Part shown: positions 20,894-32,588 of the stretch, in pieces
Layout: every line of letters starts with the position of its first letter
How positions within the stretch are numbered: the first letter of the stretch is position 1
Source: Canna indica
Taxonomy: Eukaryota > Streptophyta > Magnoliopsida > Zingiberales > Cannaceae
Direction: 5' to 3'
Length of the DNA stretch: 64,000 nt
Assembly: GCA_034359265.1 (NCBI GenBank)
Contig: CP136890.1
Coordinates: forward strand, 45,916,501 to 45,980,500
The notes under the pieces: model-generated
What the model was told of the DNA's origin: nothing
Database searches by the model: none
The model's input: only the letters and a program-made list of their open reading frames with translations
Made by a program: the position numbers and the translations under genes

Positions 20894-22254
20894 TGTTGGT
20901 GAAATGGCCACACTAGAGTAGGGGTGAATAGTGTGTTAACTAATATTATCGTCTAATTCCGGTTTTAATCATTTTTTGATTAGTTAGGCTAAGCACGATA
21001 TTAATAGCAAGCGGAAGCAATAAATATGAAGCCTTAGGTTGGAAGAGCACTCTTCCACCTCAACCCTAAGGGACAACTCAACTAATCCTAGTAAACTATG
21101 TTTACAACGGTGGAATTAAGCCTCAAGCACAAATACAACTACCCAATTTCAAGACCTAACAACCTAGGTCTTCACAAGCTCAAATGCAATGAAATAAACA
21201 ATAAAATACAACAATAATGAGAGCAAATAATAAACAATATAAACTTAGCTCTCAAACAAGATGTCCTAGCTTCTCTTGATGACTTGAAGATGAATCGAGG
21301 CAAGCTCAAAGTCAATCTCAAGGTTTCTCGGCTCAAAGCTAGGGTTCTTTGGAAAGATGGCTCAAGAATTCTTATAGAGATGCAAGGAGTGGCTCTTTGA
21401 GGCTTAGAAGCATCATGGAAGGCTTGGAAGAGAGTTTGGGGTGGGTATTTATAACCCCCCAAACAAAATGGCTCATCAACGAAATGTCGTCGGTCGACCA
21501 GTCGGTGGATCAAAATGCCACCGGTCGACCAGTCGGTCGATCGAACCTGGGCAGGGCAGACTGCTTAGGCTGGTTTTTCTGCTTGTTTACTCATTTTTGG
21601 GTTCCGTCTTCGCTAAGTCTACTTATATAATATTTCTTAACTTTAAGTAATAACTTTAAAACATAAATGTTATAATATAAGGATTACCCCCATTTGGATT
21701 CAATAATAATATCTAAAAAATCAAAATCCTTAAGAATCAAAATCTAATTTATGGGGTCTAGTACAAATTTTCGAAAAATAAAAATTTTCTAATCTCCTGG
21801 GTCAAATATGGGTATGCTAAAGGCTTCCAAAAATTCCTTTAAAATATCTTGTTATCTAGTTTTTACCTAAGGAACAAATACCGACATTTTTGGTGCCAAG
21901 AAAATGTCTAGGTCATATAGCCCTCCAATGAGCTCCCTAGGCTTAGTGAATTCCAGGTTCATTTTCTAATTTGCCGATTTTTCATGTTTTAGGGTTTGGG
22001 TTTGGTTTTTGGGTTCTTATGCATCATCATAAGGATTTACAACATAAACTAGACACCCTAGACTTAAACTTTAACTTCCCGAAGAATCCCGAGCGTCAAC
22101 GAGCGTCCTTGCCGATTTCTTCGATATTTCTGATCGCGGACGTCGTGCGCTAACCGACTTGGAACCTGAAAGTATTTCTCAATGAAACATTCGTTTCATG
22201 TTTGTTATCATCAAAATCGAGATTAAGACCAAGGTTAAAAACCTTAGGCCAACA
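20894..22254 (-). repeat. Copia solo LTR E (inside the hAT)
   Basis: A 1,361-bp LTR with TGTTGGTG at 20894 and GGCCAACA ending at 22254, flanked by TTATT (20889-20893) and TTATC (22255-22259), a 5-bp target duplication with one change. No internal coding or PBS is present, hence a solo LTR. The minus-strand TATA box GGTTATAAATA is at 21446-21453, with GGTCGACC palindromes 40-100 bp upstream of it (21490-21546). It is related to the LTRs at 11607-12811 and 46067-47281. Confidence 0.88.
21446..21453 (-). promoter_or_regulatory. TATA box of copia LTR E
   Basis: TATAAATA on the minus strand in the shared context GGGGTTATAAATA. Confidence 0.72.
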
Positions 22255-23478
22255 TTATCTTCCTTGTAGGAAGACTACTTCTCACTTATCACCATCTCTT
22301 TGAGTCCTTGTTTTAACAACCTAAACCTTTTAAGCATCACAATGGTGTAGACAAATCGGGTAGGAGCAACATTAAGCAACTTCAATGTCACAAATTCATT
22401 GAAAATAGATAGCCTCATATGATGATTAACAATGAAGTTTTTTTATAAAAGAAACATATTCAGCAATTTCAGTAATCCAAGAACATTCTTCATAAACAAG
22501 ACTATTCCTCTCTATATTCTTAGCTGCACATATGTTCTTTAAGGCAAAGTTAAGAGTTTGCACAACACAAGGAGTCCAATAAACAGTGCAAAATTCAGCT
22601 TCAATCATTAATAAACTAGCCGCTTTACAAACTGATGCATTGTCCGTCACAATTTGCACTACATTTAAGAGACCAACTTCTATGATGACATCTCTCATTT
22701 GCTTTGCAATGTAGTCCTTGTCTTTGATCTCATCCAAACAATCTATGGCTTTCAAAAACATCAGTCCACTTTCAGTCACAGCCATAAAATTAAGAAGAGG
22801 CCTCCTTTGGGGATCACTCCACCCATCACTTACAATGCTCACTCCTTTTTGATTCCATGTATTTTTAATAGGCTCTAACACCCTCTCCACATGCTCCCTT
22901 TCTTTTTCAAGTAAAGTTGTCCTTAACTTATTGTAGCTCGGAGGAACATAGCCATCAATATAATTATTGGCAGCATAAGAGAAAGCTTTGACAAAATAAG
23001 GATTCCTTGCCAGATGGAAAGGCAATCCAGAGGAGTAAAACATTCTAGAAATCTCTAAATCCATATTTTCCCTAGTTTGCATGTTAAAGGCCTTCACTAA
23101 AGGTCCTGTATCCCTTCTTTTTCTTAAATCAAGCTCACTTGCACTTGGTGAGCTTGCACTTGCTTGACTAGATAAGGGTGGAAGAGGAATTGATTTTGGC
23201 CTTGCACTTTCAAGCAAGAATGTAGCTTCACTATCCAATTTTTTAAGTTCTTGAAGCTTTGCGGCTGTAATTTTCGCACAAACTCTAATTCCCTTCCCCG
23301 AAATCTTCAATAAATGTGCTCTTACTCTAGTGTAGGAACCTCTAAATGTGACATTACAATATCTGCACTCAAATTCATGGTTCCCACCACCATCAACTTC
23401 ATCTTTCTTGACAACAAATTTCCATAGAGGCTTTTCTGCACTTTCTTCCTTATCTTGTTGAGTACCACTAGAGCTCAT
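22255..23478 (-). pseudogene. hAT transposase, N-terminal and catalytic part
   Basis: The minus-strand ATG at 23478 opens 350 uninterrupted codons down to 22426, with degraded coding continuing to 22255. Residues 18-75 form a BED-type zinc finger: PLWKFV, ECRYCNVTF, GSYTRVRAHLL, and a final Cys in GIRVC. Residues about 170-300 form DUF659, with WSDPQRRPLLNFMAV preceded by VSDG, and later VTDNASVCKAA; the aspartates of these two blocks are the usual positions for the first catalytic residues. CVVQTLNFALKNIC is the hallmark following segment. The protein would bind the element's ends and excise it. The gene is cut by the LTR insertion at 22254, so this copy cannot make a full transposase. The first two thirds are remarkably well preserved. 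Confidence 0.92.
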
Positions 23479-24471
23479 CTTTAATAATTTGCTATAATAA
23501 TTTCACAAACACTTAACTTGTTCACCACATTCCCAATCTATAATAAAAAGTAAAGTTAGATACACAAGCAAAGCAATTGAAACTTAGCATGAATTCTTAG
23601 TCTAACTCAGCATTGAAAGTTACATACACAAACACTTAACAATGCATCATTGAAACTTAATTGCTCTTCATATTAGCATTGAAACATGTGCAGCATGGAA
23701 GTAGCATGAATTGCTCTAAATTGTTCTTCACAATTTTAGATTTCAGGGAAATCTCACAAGGCCATGCGCAGCATTGAAACAAGTCAACAACTATCATTCA
23801 TATTAGCATATAATTGCTCTTCACATTGAAACAACTATCATTCATATTAGCATATATATGTATCATTCAAATTCAAACAACTATCCAGACCAGCTCTTCA
23901 CAAAAGGGTACTTGCAAAAATCAAAATTAAGGAAAACAACAAAAATCAAACATCAAACAATTTAAGAAACTGAGACAGTAATCCACTTTAATCGCATCCT
24001 TAAACTTGTTCCCTGAAAAATAAAATTCTGAAACTTACAGTGGGCGAGGGCGGCGGTATCTGGAGGAGCGGCGGAGTGGTGCGGAGGAGTGGCATGGAGG
24101 GAGGAGGCAGTGGCCTGTTACGAAGGAGCCGTCAGGGTGGGCGATCGCCAATTGCGTTTGGGATTAGGGCGTGGGCGACTGTGTGAGAAATGGGCTTAGG
24201 GACAATGGATTATTGGGTTAGTCACTTAGTCATTACCGGGTAGTGGGCAAATGGGTTTTGGGTTTATGAATATATATTTTTAAAACGCAGGGCTGCTGGG
24301 CTGGCGTGTCCGAGCCGTGTCCGGGCAAAACAAAAGGTTGACTGGTCAAGACACTCTCGAACACGTCGGACACGTGTGTCGAACGAGTATCCTCGTGTGT
24401 CGGTGTCCGCGGCGTGTCAGAAATGCGAACACAGCAGTCTTGGGAAGTGTCTGTGCTTCCTAGCAATGGAG

Positions 24472-25306
24472 AGATGAGGCAACATGTTGCCACACAACCC
24501 AATCTAGGGTTTCGAACTCCACTTCAGACCATGCCATCATTTTAATCCAATAAGAATACACTCATTTACAATAAGCTAATGAGAAATCTACCTAACATAA
24601 AATTCTCCCAGTTTCTCAACGGACGGTAGGCGGCTAGAACCAAATAAGATTTCATGCGGTTTTCACAACTCTAAACCACAAATTTCAAAAAGAAATTGGC
24701 ACACGAAATACAACACCAACACAATTGAAGAAAGAATCACGAATCATACAGAAAATCCAGATTTTTCCTCATGGCATGAGTCGGCTAAGGGAGAGGAGAG
24801 AATCTCAATTTCTCAAGGGAAAACCACTCACCAAAATATGGAAGATCGGAAGGAAGACGATCTCCTTGTTCTCCAGGGCATCTGATCCCCGATTCCCTCG
24901 CGAAAGTCCGGCCGATCAGTACCTCCTCTCAAGCACTCGCTCGCCTCTCTATCTCTTGGGTTCCGTGTGGCTATAGCAGCCATATGACACCCCATATATT
25001 TTTTTTTCATTTAGTTGGCTAAAATTACCAATCTGCCCCCAACTTAAGTGGTTCACTAAACCTTCTATCTCACTCGATTCAAGTCCGAATCCGAATTCTA
25101 TTTAACCGCTGGACTCCACTCGGAGTCCTCTTTAAATCTGTGACACATAAAATATTTTGCAATAAAAATTCATAATTAAGAAAATTCCCAAAGTACTTGG
25201 GTCTCACCTCAAGTTAAGCGCTAACGCTCAAACTCACACGCACCCTCTCGCGTCACGCGCAACCCGCTGAAATCAATACACATAAAATATTTTAGCAGGT
25301 ATTACA
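24472..25306 (-). repeat. Gypsy LTR B, 5' part (minus strand)
   Basis: The continuation of LTR B beyond the hAT. On the minus strand the LTR starts TGTAATACCTGC at 25306 and carries a donor-like GGTGAGTGGTTTT at 24832-24820. LTR B totals about 2.56 kb without the hAT, the same size class as LTR D. It meets satellite DNA at 25307. Confidence 0.78.
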
Positions 25307-26510
25307 GAAAATCATAACTAATTCATTTCATATCAAGTCCTTTTTCAGCAAACTGCATATCATTCGAACATGCATGAAAAGTAGAATTTTCAAGTGGCAT
25401 GTTGTGTCTAAGAAAATAATGGTTACAACAAACTTGATAGAACTGAAAACGGAATCAAAATGAGTTCGAAAATAATTCTAGAAGGAATATCAGGTTAAAA
25501 AAATCATAACTAATTCATATCAAGTTTGTTTTCATCAAACTTCATATGATTAGAGTAGGCTTGAAGAGTAGAATTTTCGAGGGGCATGTTGCAAATTTTT
25601 AAAATTCATTATCTAATTTATTTATTCAATTAAACACTTTGAAGAGAAACTAAAAATATGCAATGATGCCTTCATTATATAATTTATTTATGCAATTAAA
25701 CAATATGAAGAGAAACTAAAAATATGCAATGATGCCAGAAAATTATGTAGTTAATTTTTGAAAATGGCTCAGAAAATCATGGTTCCAACAAACCTGATAG
25801 AACTAAAAACATAGTCAAAATGAGTTCGAAAAAAATTTTGGAAAGAATTTGAGGTTCGAAAAATCATAACTAATTTATATCAAGTCTGTTTTCTGCAAAC
25901 TATATAATTCGAATCGGCTTGAATAGTGGAATTTTCAAGGGCATATTGCAAATTTTAAAATTCATTATATAGTTTATTTTTGAAATTAACATTTTGAAGA
26001 GAAACTTAAAATATGCAGCGACGCCCGAAAAAAGTGCAATTAATATTAGAAAATGGATAAGAAAATCATAGTTTCAACAAACTCGACAAAACTGAAAACA
26101 AATTCAAAATGAGTTGGAAAAAAAGTTCTAAAAGGAATGTCAAATTTGGAAAATCAAAACTAATTCATATCAAATCCATTTTTAGCAAACTGGATATCAT
26201 TAGAACCGACTTGAAGAGTAGAATTTTCAAGGGGCACGGTGCAAATTTTTAAGATTTATTATATAATTTATTTATGAAATTAAACATTTTGAAGAGAAAC
26301 TAAAAATATGCAATGATTCGAGAAAAATATGCAGTTAATTTTAGAAAATGAGTAAGAAAATAATGGTTCCAACAAACCTCACAGAACTAAAAACAGAGTT
26401 AAAATGTGCCCAAAAAAAATTCTAAAAAGAATATTTGGTTGAGAAAATCATAACTAATTCATATGAAGTCTAACTACATACCACTGGAACCGGCTTGAAG
26501 AGTAGAGTTT
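25307..26510. repeat. AT-rich satellite, about 292-bp unit (left block)
   Basis: Repeating landmarks such as AATCATAACTAATTCAT, GAAGAGTAGAATTTTCAAG, GGGGCATGTTGCAA and GGTTCCAACAAACCTGA recur near 25310, 25499, 25857, 26151 and 26444. The usual step is about 293 bp. One unit has about 100 bp deleted, and the next carries an internal 60-bp duplication (25607-25735). No coding pattern is present. Confidence 0.92.
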
Positions 26511-29221
26511 TGTAATATCCTAGATATTAATTCTAGTTTTCATTTATTGTGTGTGTGTGCCAGCCTAGCGGATTAGTTCGAGGTCGAGCCGAGTCGACTC
26601 ATGGTTCGGTGCGAGCTTACGAGTTCGGGTAAGTAGAAATATGTGTTATAGAAATTTTTGCTTGCGTAGATAAATTTATTTAATTTTGTATGCATGAATG
26701 TTTAATTATGTCGCATATGGGTGTGTATGTGTTGGATGTTTATATGGAGCATGAGATTAATTGGGGTTTAATTAAGCTTAGTGGGTTAGCGGGTCGAGAA
26801 GTTAGTGAGTATTGGATCCGGGATGAGGCGGATGCGGGTTAAAAGAGGTCGGAAGAGTTATAAATTCTCCCTTAGGGCTCGCGACTCCCTATTGGAGCCG
26901 CGCAAGCTAGTTGAGGAAAAGAGAGGAGCCGCCCCTCCCTTCTCTCTCTTGGAGCCGCCTGGAGCCAGTCGCCGAGTCCTTCCCTTCTCCTTCCTTCCCT
27001 TTGAAGCTGAGCTAAGAGGAGCCGCCGAGCCAGCCCCTCTTTTTCCTTCTCTTCCTCTCTCTTCAAGTTAGTGGCTTGAGGAGGAGCCGCCGCCCCCTCT
27101 TCCCCTTCTTGAGTCGAGCTGCCATCTGTTGAAGTCGATTTTGAGGGTCGTTGTCCTGAATTTCTCCTCTCATCATCTTTCCTATTCAGGTGAGTGGTTT
27201 TACCCCTCCTACTCAGGTTTCTTCGAGTTCTTGAAGCCGTTCTTGAAGGCTATGTTGTTTTTGTGTGCATTGAGGAGGCCCTAAACCCACCCCTATGAGA
27301 CTCGACAACCCTAGGGTGATCCTAGGGGTGTTTGGTCAGGGTGGAGAGAAGAGGTGCCCTCCAAGTGTTCGATGAGATGCCTATGTGAAGGGTGTAAGTA
27401 TTCTTGCCTTCTATAAATCAATTGTTCATCAATATTGATGCTTGTAAATGTAAATGCATGCTAGTTATTAAATCTGTGATTTTTGGAAAATATATCATGT
27501 GTTTCTAAGATGGGTTTGATTTTGAAGGCATGGGGTTCTTGAAATTAAATTCTTGATATGAGTGTTTGATCCTAAAGGTTGATTCTTGATTATAGATAAT
27601 TGTAGTACTTGACAAATATGGTTTTTGTGAGATTTGTCCCAATGCTATAATTCTGATATGTTGGTGAATTAAGGATTTAATATCTGTGAATCAAATTTAT
27701 TTTCATGCTATGTTGAAAATTTAATGCTGTTGGAATTTCATGCTGACATGTTGAATCCGTGCTGTTTTTGAATTGCTTATAGTGGTGTCTATAATTTGCT
27801 GAGCATAGTTGTGTAACCTATCGTTTTGACCAGAAGACATAGTTTGGAAACATCGGACACACTCTGGAATCCAGATTTGGGTTAGATACATCAATATCGG
27901 GCACAATAGTAAGCTAAAACAAAACTCTAAAACAAAACCCTAATCTTGATGATTTAAATTTTAATTACATAATTAAAATTGGGCAAAAGTGTTGGCATAA
28001 TCTGTTATGGACAAATAAATAAAGTTTATGCATGAAATAAAACCCCACGGGTTCATGACATTACAGGTCTAGGAGTTGGGGACGGGTATTGGAGTGTGGA
28101 GGCGCTTTTCAATAAAAACACACCTAAGACACCGTAGGAGAGACTTGACTTAGGTCATGTTGCGTCATATCTTAATGAATGGCGGAGAGGCTCATTAAGG
28201 AGCCGAATTGCAGGCTAGGCTCGGGAGGTTGGAAGGCTAATTTCCAACCTGTGGAATAAGTTCGGATGAGCAAATCCCGATTGTTCTGGTTTGGCCTCGT
28301 GGGATAAGTTCGGAGAGCCTACCCGATTATCCCCAAGGTGATTTTAAGGAATAAGTTCGGAGGGTCTACCCGATTATTCCTGTGATATCTTAAAGGGGTA
28401 AGTTGGAGGGCCTACCCGATTACTCCTGTGATATCAAAAAAGGACAAGTTCGGATGGGCGAATCATGATTGTCCCTTCGCGTCTCATGGAGCAAGTTCGG
28501 AAGGCCTTCCCGATTGCTCCCGAGTTTCTTTATACTAGGATAAGTTCGGAGGGCTTTCCCGATTATCCTAGTATGTGTTGTTGCCTTAGGGCATGGTAGG
28601 TTTAGGCCTGTTGAACTTCACCGTTTGGGTGTTGGATGCCTTCGGGTAGGTAGTGGCCTGACGGCTTGTTAGCTGGTCATTTGCTTGTGACCTTTTCCTG
28701 CTTGAGTAAGGAGTTTTGCTTTATATATCGTATTTATGATTGTTTTTTTTGTGGGGGTTGGTAGAACCGCTCACTGAGTTCTTTTGAACTCACCCGTTGT
28801 TGTTGTTTTATTTTGTAGAGCCTGACCGATGAGGTGGGCTGGAGCACTTGGCGCGGCTGGAGGGCAGATGAGCTACATTGATCTCATAGCAAACCTAGTT
28901 ATCGGTCATAGTCGAGTTTTGGTAGTTAGTCATGCACTTATGTTTTAGTGTTTTGGAGTTGTAGTCCCTTTGGGGACATTTATATCTTTATTTTAGATTT
29001 CATTGTAATTGAATAGTTGAATTTGTTTTGTTATTTCCGCACTTTATTATTTTGCTAAACTTGATTATAATGATTTCTGATTTGGTTTTCCATTTGAAAT
29101 AAAACTCGTTATTTTTTTTCCGCTGTGTTTTATTGTTTAGTTGGCATGTGCATGGTTTAGGCTGCGGGGTATAGGCATGTATACCCTGGTCGGTCATGTG
29201 ACCCTGAGTTGGGGCGTGACA
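26511..29221 (+). repeat. Gypsy solo LTR D (inside the satellite)
   Basis: A 2,711-bp LTR starting TGTAATATCC and ending GGGGCGTGACA, flanked by the 5-bp duplication AGTTT (26506-26510 and 29222-29226). Removing it restores the satellite motif GAGTAGAGTTTTCAAGG. Its parts in order are a GAGCCGCC-rich leader (26880-27180), a consensus donor CAG|GTGAGT (GT at 27190), a hairpin array (28253-28572), the CACTGAGTTC...GAACTCAC block (28770-28795), and an acceptor-like TTTTATTTTGTAG ending at 28818. The donor-to-acceptor span is 1,629 bp. Confidence 0.93.
28253..28572 (+). repeat. Tandem stem-loop array in LTR D
   Basis: Seven units with core AAGTTCGG...CCCGATT. The outer stems, unit by unit, include GGGATAA/TTATCCC, GGAATAA/TTATTCC, GGGGTAA/TTACTCC, GGACAA/TTGTCC and GGAGCAA/TTGCTCC. 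The last unit has a 12-bp stem, ATACTAGGATAA/TTATCCTAGTAT (28532-28574). Each has an inner TCGG/CCGA stem and a constant GT bulge on the 5' side. Confidence 0.85.
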
Positions 29222-31399
29222 AGTTTTCAAGGGGCATGTTGCAACCTTTTAAAAATCATTATATAATTTATTTTTACAATCAAACAATTTGAAGAGGAAC
29301 TTTAAATATGCAACAATGCCCAAAAAATATGTAGTTAATTTTAGAAAATTCCTACGAAAATCATGGTTCCAACAACCTGACAGAACTGAAAACGGAGTTA
29401 AAATGAGTTCGAATAAATTCTAGAAAGAATGTCGGATTCAGAAAATCATAACTAATTCATATCTTGTTCGTTTTCAACAATCTGCCTATCATTGGAACAT
29501 ACTTAAAAAGTAGAACTTTCAAGGGGCATATTGTAAATTTTTAAAATTCATTATATAATTTATTTGAGTAGTTAAATACTTTGAAGAAAAACTAAGAATA
29601 TGCAATGATGCCTGAAAAATATGCAGTTAATTTTAGAAAATGCCTAAGAAAATCATGATTCCAACATACCTGACAAAACTGTAAACAAAGTTAACATGAG
29701 TTCGAAAAAAATTCTAGAAAAAATGTCGGGTATGGAAAATCATAACTAATTCATATCAAGTCTGTTTTCATCAAAGTGCATATCATTCGAACAAGCTTGA
29801 AAAGTAGAATTTTCAAGGGGCATGTTACAAATTTTTAACATTCATTATATAATTTATTTCTGCAATTAAACACTTTGAAGAGAAACTAAAAATATGCAAC
29901 GACTCCCGAGAAATATGCAGTTAATTTTTAGAAATGACTAAGAAAATCGTGGTTCCAACCAACCTGACAAAACTGAAAATGGAGTCAAAATGAGTCCGAA
30001 AAAAATTATGGAAAGAATGTGAAGTTTGAAAAATCATAACTAATTCATTTCAAGCTCATTTTCTGCAAACTACATATCATTCGAACCGACTTGAAGAGTA
30101 GAATTTTCAAGGGCATGTTGCAAATTTTTAAAATTCATTATATAGTTTATTTTTGCAATTAAACAGTTTGAAGAGAAACTTGAAATATACAGTTAATTTT
30201 AGAAAATTGCTAAGAACATTATAGTTCCAACAAACCTAATAGAACCAAAAACGGAGTCAACATGAGTTCGAAAAAATTGTAGAATGAATGTCGGATCTGA
30301 AAAATCATAACTAATTCTTATCAAGTTCGTTTTCAAACTACAAATCATTTGAACCGGCTTGAAGAGTAGAATTTTCAAGGGGGCATGTTGCAAATTTTTA
30401 AAATTCATTATGTAATTTTTTTATGCAATTAAACACTTTGAAGAAAAACTAAAAATATGCAACGAGGCTAGAAAAATATGCATTTAATTTTAGAAAATTG
30501 TTAAGAAAATCATGGTTCCAACAAACCTGACAGAATTGAAAACGATGTTAAAATGAGCCCAATAAAATTCTGGAAGGAATATCGAGTTCGGGAAATAAAA
30601 AATAATTCATTTGAAGTTCGTTTTTAGCAAACTACATATCGTTACAACCTGCTTGAAGAGTAGAATTTTCGAGCGACATGTTGCAAATGTTTAAAATTCC
30701 TTATATAATTTATTTCTGCAATTAAACACTTTGAATAGAAACTAAAGGATGCAACGGTGACTGAAAAGTGTGTAGTTAATTTTAGAAAATTGCTAAGAAA
30801 ATCATGGTTCCCACAAACCTGACAGAACTGAAAATGGAGTTAAATGAATCCCAAAAAATTTGGAAGGAATATCAAGTTTGGGAAATCAAAACTAATTCAT
30901 TTGAAGTCTAATTTCAGCAAACTGCATATCATTAGAACCAAATTAAAGAGTAAAACTTTCAAGGGACATGTGGTAAATTTTTAAAATTCATTATTTATTT
31001 TATTTTTCCAATTAAATACTTTGAAGAAAAACTAAAAATATGAAATACCGCTAGAAAAACATGCTGTTAATTTTAGAAAATGGCTAATAAAATCATGGTT
31101 CTAACAAACCTCATAGAACTAAAACAAAGCTAAAATGAGCCTAAAAAATTCTAGAAGGAATATCGAGTTCAAAAAATCAAAATTAATTCATTTAAAGTCC
31201 GTTTTTAGCAAATTTCATATAATTGGAACTGGCTTGAAAAAGAACTAAAAATATATACTTTATTTTTGTAATTAAACACTTTGAAGATGAACTAAAAATA
31301 TGCTACGATGTCCGAAAAACATGTAGTACGTTAATTTTAGAAAATTTCTCAGAAAGTTACGGTTCCAACAAACCTGATAGAATTGGAAACAGAGTCAAA
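29222..31399. repeat. AT-rich satellite, about 292-bp unit (right block)
   Basis: The same satellite resumes after the solo LTR, with about seven units. The GGGGCATGTTGCAA-type landmarks lie near 29232, 29526, 29818, 30112, 30384, 30673 and 30964, at steps of 294, 292, 294, 272, 289 and 291. The units grow more divergent to the right and the array stops at 31399 in gypsy pol. Confidence 0.92.
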
Positions 31400-32588
31400 A
31401 TGAGTCAAAATGGTGGCCGAACACCTAAAGCCCGCGGGGCTGCTACAGAACCTCGAGGTGCCAGAGTGGAAGTGGGAGAAAATCACCATGGACCTAGTGA
31501 CTAGGTTGCCTAAGGCAAAAGGCGGCTTTGACTCCATTTGGGTGGTAGTGGACTGGTTAACCACGACCGCGCACTTCATTCCAGTTAAGATGACCTTTTC
31601 TGCGGAACAGTACAGCAGACTATTCCTGGACAGAATTGTGGCATACCATGGTACCCCTGTGATGATCATATCCGATCACGGTACTCAGTTCATAGCCCAA
31701 TTTTGGCAGTCCTTCCAGGAAGCCTTGGGTACCCAGGTATGTTTCAGCACAGCTTTCCATCCACAGACTGACAGACAGTCAGAGAGGACCATCCAAACCT
31801 TGGAGGATATGTTGAGGGCATGCGTCCTGAATATGGCCGACGGCTGGGAGAAACACCTACCATTGATAGAGTTCGCCTACAACAATAGCTATCACAGTAG
31901 CATTGACATGGCTCCTTTCGAGGCCTTGTATGGGCGGCGGTGTAGGTCCCCTGTGGGCTGGTTTGAGGCCAGAGAATCACTTATGGTGGGTCCTGATCTG
32001 GTTGAGGAAGCGATAGAGAATGTGAAAATCATAAAGGAAAGATTGTTGGCGGCCCAGAGTCGACAAAAAATGTATGCCGACAAGAAGGCTAGAGAATTGT
32101 CATTCGCTGAGGGCGATCTAGTGTTCCTGAAGGTTTCCCCTATGAAAGGGGTGGCCCGGTTTGGGAAGAAGGGAAAGTTGAGCCCTAGGTTCATTGGGCC
32201 TTTCCCTATCCTCAAGCGGAGGGGCGGGGTGGCTTATGAGCTGGCTTTGCCCCCTAGCCTGAGCAGAGTGCACCAGGTTTTCCATGTGTCAATGCTCCGG
32301 AGATATGTAAGAGATGATTCGCATGTGATCGAACCTTCTTCTATTGAAGTGGATTCAGCTGTCTCGTTTGAGGAAAGGTCGGTAGAGATCCTCGACTGCC
32401 AAGTTAGGAAGCTAAGGTCCAAAGAAATTCCCCTGGTGAAGGTGAGATGGGAGCACCACTCTGGGCAAGAGGCCACTTGGGAGGTAGAGCAAGACATGAG
32501 AGAGCGCTACCCTTCCTTGTTTGAAGAGCCGGTAAGTCCTTGTCACCGAATTAAATTCGAGGACGAATTTCCCTTAAGGTGGGAAGGT
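31400..32588 (+). pseudogene. Gypsy (Tekay/Del-like) integrase C-half with chromodomain end
   Basis: An open stretch (31410-32654) encodes the integrase core without its N-terminal zinc finger. It has KITMDLVTRLPK with the first Asp, ISDHGTQF with the second, and DRQSERTIQTLEDML with the catalytic Glu; the usual DGQSERT is DRQSERT here. Next come FAYNNSYHSSIDMAPFEALYG, the GPF motif region KLSPRFIGPFPIL, and HVSMLRRYVRDDSHV. A chromodomain-like end follows: LRSKEIPLVKVRWEHHS and ATWEVEQDMRERYP. Such ends target integration to particular chromatin in this group. The left side is fused to satellite at a shared GAGTCAAAATG. The open frame continues past the natural end and the polypurine tract into the LTR, showing loss of the normal stop. 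No start codon of its own is expected. Confidence 0.9.

Larger units (their letters stand above)
17183..24463 (-). mobile_element. hAT transposon (BED/DUF659 type) with two LTR insertions
   Basis: Ends read CTAGGATGCTC at 17183 and, on the opposite strand, CTAGGAAGCAC ending at 24463. The flanks are CAATTGAG (17175-17182) and CAATGGAG (24464-24471), an 8-bp target-site duplication with one change, as expected for hAT. Both subterminal zones (17190-17280 and 24295-24455) are packed with GACAC/GTGTC motifs in both orientations. The transposase is on the minus strand in three pieces, separated by a copia solo LTR (20894-22254) and a gypsy solo LTR (17895-20257). Without the insertions the element is about 3.6 kb. 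It landed in gypsy LTR B. Confidence 0.9.
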
